64,000 bases of DNA, taken from the NCBI RefSeq assembly GCF_002128425.1, contig NZ_NESS01000011.1, positions 56,753 to 120,752 on the forward strand, read 5' to 3'. This document shows positions 61,000 through 64,000 of the stretch, in pieces. The stretch is from Gottfriedia acidiceleris (lineage in GTDB: Bacteria > Bacillota > Bacilli > Bacillales > Bacillaceae_G). The translations under genes were made by a program, and so were the position numbers. The stretch's first letter is position 1. Each line of letters begins with the position of its first letter. The notes beneath the pieces were generated by a model. The model worked only from the letters and a program-made list of their open reading frames with translations. It ran no database searches and was not told the DNA's origin.

Positions 61000-61500
61000 T
61001 TATGATGTTGGAGATGGAAATCTTGCAGCTTCAAAATGAGTACTAACTTCACCATCAACATTTGCCCCGATCACACCAGCTAGACTGCTTTGGGCAAAAA
61101 CCTCAACCTTATCCAAAGCATTAAGTTTCTGGATCGTCGAAACATTTACAGCATTTCCGAAGTTTATTGGACCAAAGAAATCGTTATCGATAGCGATTGC
61201 GGGTCTTCCATTCACACGAATTTCAATTCGTGCTCTATAGTTAACATTGTTGTTATTAGGAATAAAAGAAATCGTAGCAGAAATTAAATAGACCCCATTA
61301 TTTCTTGGTCTAAATATTGAGGTAAATGAATTATATTCATTTGCTAAATCAAATTGTTTTTGTAAATAGTTTACTTTTACAAAAGTATTTTCTGGCACAG
61401 TTTGATTTGCATTACTTACAGCTCTAAAGGCTGAAGAAATATTAATATTCTCTTTATTCTCCTCATTTGAATCGTTTGGTTTTTTCATTTTTGGAGGCAT
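61000..61500 (-). CDS. C1q-like jelly-roll domain protein, possible spore-surface protein
   Basis: This protein of about 166 aa has a hydrophilic N-terminus (KMKKPNDSNEENKENI) and a beta-rich domain typical of the bacterial C1q/TNF-like fold: VPENTFVKVNYLQKQFDLANEYN, IFRPRNNGVYLISATISF, YRARIEIRVNG and VNVSTIQKLNALDKVEVFAQ. In Bacillus such domains trimerise, as in the BclA C-terminus, and occur on spore surfaces; there is no collagen-like region here. ATG 61500 or GTG 61509 may be the start, because the ribosome site (GAGAGTGAAGTGA) does not decide. It is monocistronic. Confidence 0.65.
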   Translation of the reverse strand: MPPKMKKPNDSNEENKENINISSAFRAVSNANQTVPENTFVKVNYLQKQFDLANEYNSFTSIFRPRNNGVYLISATISFIPNNNNVNYRARIEIRVNGRPAIAIDNDFFGPINFGNAVNVSTIQKLNALDKVEVFAQSSLAGVIGANVDGEVSTHFEAARFPSPTS

Positions 61501-61617
61501 AATTGTCACTTCACTCTCTTATAAACTTCTATATTATATAGAGACAAGGCTTAATTGATTGTATACTTGTCCAAGCAAGATAAGTTAAAGATCACATCGT
61601 TTTAAATTAGTCGATAA

Positions 61618-61652
61618 AATAAAAAAATCTCTTCGGAATCTTCCAAAGAGAT
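61618..61652 (-). terminator. intrinsic terminator of the pst operon segment
   Basis: ATCTCTTCGG (61627-61636) pairs with CCAAAGAGAT (61643-61652) with one wobble, and TTTTTTTATTTT follows on the minus strand. It is 13 nt after the pstA stop. If pstB genes belong to this operon they are not downstream here. Confidence 0.85.
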
Positions 61653-61664
61653 CTTTAAAAATAT

Positions 61665-62552
61665 TTATCTTTTTGCCCCTGTAAAGCGTCTATTTAAAAA
61701 CTTAGCAAACAATCTAGCAAGCAAATTAAATAAAAGGATCATTACAATTAAGACTGCAGCAGATTTTGTAGCGATGCTTTGCGCATCTGGAACAATACCT
61801 TCTGAATTTAATTTCCAAATATGAACTGTTAATGTTTCTGCTGGTCTAAAAATATTAAACGGATTCATCGGTGTATTTAATGGAGCAGCATTATTTAGAA
61901 TAGGCGTTGTTAGTCCAGCAGTATAGATTAATGCCGCTGCTTCACCAAAAATTCTTCCAGCCGCTAAAATAATTCCCGTAATTAATTGTGGAATTGCTGT
62001 TGGGATACTAATTTTAGTAATCGTTTGCCACTTTGTAGCTCCTAATCCAAGACTACCTTCTTTACTAGTTTTAGGAACATTTAATAACGCTGTTTCACTT
62101 ACCCTTGTTAAACCAGGAAGATTTAAGATTGAAATCCCAAGTGCACCACCAATTAAAGTGTATCCCCACCCAGTCATCGTTACAAATACTAATAAACCGA
62201 ATAGTCCTACTACGATTGAAGGTAATGAAGCCAACGTTTCAATACATAATCTTAAGAAATTTAAAAAACGACCTGGTTTTGCATATTCTGCCATATAGAT
62301 CCCAGCTCCTACTCCAATCGGAACTGAAATAATTAATGTTAACACTAAGATATAAAATGAATTAAAAAGTTGTGGCCCTATTCCACCACCTGCTTGAGTA
62401 TTGCTAGGCTTTCCAAACAAGAAGTTGAAATCCCAGAATCCCCAACCTTTAAAAATAATTTCACTTAATAAAAATAATAATAAGATTACAACTAAACCAG
62501 CTATTAGACAAAGAATTCCTGTCCAAATCTTATCCATTTTTCTTGCCATCAT
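61665..62552 (-). CDS. pstA: phosphate ABC transporter permease PstA
   Basis: This 295-aa membrane protein has six helices and the PstA pattern: GVGAGIYMAEYAKPGRFLNFLRLCIETLASLPSIVVGLFGLLVFV near 75-120 and the EAA loop LGLGATKWQTITKISIPTAIPQLITGIILAAGRIFGEAAALIYTAG near 170-215. The long frame begins at 62639, but ATG 62552 overlaps the pstC stop (ATGA) and has GGAGGAGC upstream, so it is the real start. It pairs with PstC as the channel for phosphate. A terminator follows, so no pstB gene is co-transcribed directly after it. Confidence 0.93.
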   Translation of the reverse strand: MMARKMDKIWTGILCLIAGLVVILLLFLLSEIIFKGWGFWDFNFLFGKPSNTQAGGGIGPQLFNSFYILVLTLIISVPIGVGAGIYMAEYAKPGRFLNFLRLCIETLASLPSIVVGLFGLLVFVTMTGWGYTLIGGALGISILNLPGLTRVSETALLNVPKTSKEGSLGLGATKWQTITKISIPTAIPQLITGIILAAGRIFGEAAALIYTAGLTTPILNNAAPLNTPMNPFNIFRPAETLTVHIWKLNSEGIVPDAQSIATKSAAVLIVMILLFNLLARLFAKFLNRRFTGAKR

Positions 62553-63445
62553 GCTTTTGCTCCTCCTTTTCTTCCAATTAAACGAATGATCAGAATAAAG
62601 AGGAATGAAATTAGAAGTAAGATCATTGCTAGAGTCCATAATGTGTTATTCCAAGCTGTACCATTTAATGTATTTGCCATATCCATTGTTAAAATTCCTG
62701 TTAATGTTGCCGTTGGGTCAAAAATACCATTAGGGAACTTAACAGTATTTCCGATTACCATTTGTACTGCTAATGCTTCACCAAAAGCACGAGCAAGACC
62801 TAAAACGATCGCTGTTAAAATATTTGTTTTTGCAGCTGGTACAACAGCCAATTTAATTGCTTGCCACCTAGTAGAACCTAGTCCGTATGAGGCTTCTAAA
62901 TATGTTCTAGGAACAGCTCGCACAGCATCAGAAGCTATACTTGCAATTGTAGGTAAAATCATGATACTAAGCACAATAATCCCTGCAATTAAGCTAAACC
63001 CTACTCCACCTACTGCATTTCTAATAAGTGGAACTAATATTGTAACGCCAAGAAATCCATAAACTACTGAAGGAATACCGACTAGAATTTCCAAAACTGG
63101 AATTAATACTTTTTCACCAAACTTCGGTGAAATAAAGTTCATGAAAATCGCTAATGCAATTGCAATTGGTGCAGCTATAATTACAGCGCCAACAGATACT
63201 AGAATTGATCCAACAATAAAAATTAAAGCACCATATGTTGGGTTTGAAGCATTATTTGGACTCCAATGTTTTGAAAATAAAATTTCACTTAAACTTATAT
63301 CATTAACTGTAAATGATTGAATTCCTTTACTAACAATAAATCCTATTATTGCTATTGTAATACCAATCATTAAGAAACCACATAAAGTTACAAGAGTTCT
63401 TCCAAGGTATTCAATTAGAAAAAAGTTTCTTTTTTTGAAATTCAT
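62549..63445 (-). CDS. pstC: phosphate ABC transporter permease PstC
   Basis: This 298-aa membrane protein has six helices; PstC signatures are TYGALIFIVGSILVSVGAVIIAAPIAIALAIF near 70-100, ILVGIPSVVYGFLGVTILVP near 115-135 and the EAA loop YGLGSTRWQAIKLAVVPAAKTNILTAIVLGLARAFGEALAVQMVIGN near 180-225. It forms the phosphate channel with PstA. ATG 63445 follows GATAGGGGTTTATC, 69 nt after pstS. Its stop overlaps the pstA start by 4 nt. Confidence 0.93.
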   Translation of the reverse strand: MNFKKRNFFLIEYLGRTLVTLCGFLMIGITIAIIGFIVSKGIQSFTVNDISLSEILFSKHWSPNNASNPTYGALIFIVGSILVSVGAVIIAAPIAIALAIFMNFISPKFGEKVLIPVLEILVGIPSVVYGFLGVTILVPLIRNAVGGVGFSLIAGIIVLSIMILPTIASIASDAVRAVPRTYLEASYGLGSTRWQAIKLAVVPAAKTNILTAIVLGLARAFGEALAVQMVIGNTVKFPNGIFDPTATLTGILTMDMANTLNGTAWNNTLWTLAMILLLISFLFILIIRLIGRKGGAKA

Positions 63446-63479
63446 GATAAACCCCTATCATCCATTAATAAATTAGTTT

Positions 63480-63504
63480 GAGAGTTGATATAAAACCAAC
63501 TCTC
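63480..63504 (-). promoter_or_regulatory. hairpin between pstS and pstC
   Basis: GAGAGTTG (63480-63487) pairs with CAACTCTC (63497-63504) just after the pstS stop. T residues are weak on the minus strand. It probably stabilises pstS mRNA or partly terminates, giving more binding protein than permease. Confidence 0.6.
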
Positions 63505-63514
63505 ATTTTTTATA

Positions 63515-64000
63515 TTATTCTAAACCTGCCATTTTTGAAGCTGGGATATAACCCATCTCAACTAACTTATCAGCAAACTCGTCACCACTAATAAATTCAA
63601 TATATTCTTTTACTGGAGATTTTGCATCGCCTTTTGTAATCATGTACTCATAAGAGTAGAATGGGTAATCACCTGCAACGATATTGTCTGTAGTAGATTC
63701 TTTTCCATCAATTTTTACAGTTTTTAATGCGTCTTTTTTATCGCCGATTAAATATGAATTAGCAAGATAAGAAATTGCACCAGGAGTAGAGTTTACAGCT
63801 TGCTCAACTGCACCGTTTGAATCTTGCACTGTTCCTACGCCATCGTTAATCTTAACGTCTTTCATAATTTTCTTTTCAAACGCTGCACGAGTACCAGATG
63901 ATGCTGGACGGTTGATTACATTAATTTTCTCGTCTTTACCGCCAACTTCTTTCCAGTTCGTTACTTTTCCAGCGAAAATATCTTCAATTTGTTGAAGTGT
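63515..64000 (-). CDS. pstS: phosphate-binding protein PstS, 3' part
   Basis: The last 161 residues of PstS run off the right edge of the window; the frame is open to base 64000, so the ATG at 63865 is internal. The visible part begins TLQQIEDIFAGKVTNWKEVGG and contains INVINRPASSGTRAAFEKKI, where the SSGT loop binds phosphate, then VEQAVNSTPGAISYLANSYL. The protein is an exported lipoprotein that feeds PstC-PstA. PhoP control is usual for Bacillus pst operons, but the promoter lies outside the window. Confidence 0.93.
   Translation of the reverse strand, partial: TLQQIEDIFAGKVTNWKEVGGKDEKINVINRPASSGTRAAFEKKIMKDVKINDGVGTVQDSNGAVEQAVNSTPGAISYLANSYLIGDKKDALKTVKIDGKESTTDNIVAGDYPFYSYEYMITKGDAKSPVKEYIEFISGDEFADKLVEMGYIPASKMAGLE

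Noticed and set aside
1..64000. CRISPR arrays, restriction-modification or other named defence systems
   Set aside because: No regularly spaced repeats and no recognisable defence nuclease, methylase or reverse transcriptase genes were found.

Overview
The window looks like chromosomal DNA of a low-GC, Gram-positive, spore-forming member of the Bacillaceae. The evidence is the sleB-ypeB germination pair, strong AGGAGG-type ribosome sites with many TTG and GTG starts, a T-box leader on asnA, cre-type catabolite sites, a TerC/MeeF-like protein, a FusB-like EF-G-binding protein and Dct/Pst systems of Bacillus type. I cannot name the species. I see no rRNA, tRNA, CRISPR array, intact insertion sequence or prophage.

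Layout. 1-5.2 kb: the end of an unknown gene, a structured leader before a CD3324/Mor-like DNA-binding protein, a FusB-like protein, a TerC-family Mn exporter, a MarR-GNAT fusion with a perfect operator dyad over its promoter, and an unknown gene that seems split by a frameshift. 5.2-10.3 kb: a homomeric-type ABC exporter and a divergent RND efflux pump. 10.4-11.8 kb: an XRE-TPR (RRNPP, NprR/PlcR-like) regulator with a 50-aa secreted signalling-peptide gene overlapping its stop codon; this is the best candidate for an undescribed system. 11.9-16.2 kb: a cellobiose/chitobiose-type PTS operon (EIIB, EIIC, EIIA, GH4 6-phospho-glycosidase, ChbG deacetylase) behind a consensus cre site. 16.6-18.7 kb: sleB-ypeB. 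18.9-23.3 kb: a surface-polymer module (LtaS/OpgB-like phosphoglycerol transferase, two-domain glycosyltransferase, coiled-coil protein). 23.4-26.0 kb: an EamA exporter and SelO. 26.3-29.6 kb: a vanR-vanS-vanY-vanZ-like cluster without vanHAX. 30-32.5 kb: a class II (B12) ribonucleotide reductase.

32.8-46.4 kb holds mostly single genes: a hotdog thioesterase, YgjP-like peptidase, SRPBCC and DUF5995 proteins, an FtsH-like AAA protease, a nitrilase-GNAT-GNAT operon (an unfused counterpart of Bacillus YhcX), rpiA, a P450 followed by a berberine-bridge-type flavin oxidase, and a decayed gene. 46.4-47.8 kb: asnA under a T-box whose specifier reads AAC (Asn). 48-56.3 kb: a complete sugar-uptake and sensing locus, with a ChvE/XylF-type binding lipoprotein, ATPase and permease next to a membrane-anchored sugar-binding sensor, a YesM/LytS-type kinase and a YesN-type AraC regulator (XylFII-LytS-YesN arrangement). 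56.6-60.4 kb: a C4-dicarboxylate symporter divergent from its DctS-DctR two-component system. 60.45-60.95 kb: a small DUF3953 gene between perfect 18-bp inverted repeats, possibly a miniature mobile cassette. 61-61.5 kb: a C1q-like jelly-roll protein. 61.7-64 kb: pstA, pstC and the 3' end of pstS, running off the window.

Most genes after 10 kb lie on the minus strand, in short operons closed by clear intrinsic terminators. Several start codons were placed downstream of the longest possible open frame because the ribosome site demands it; these choices are explained entry by entry.
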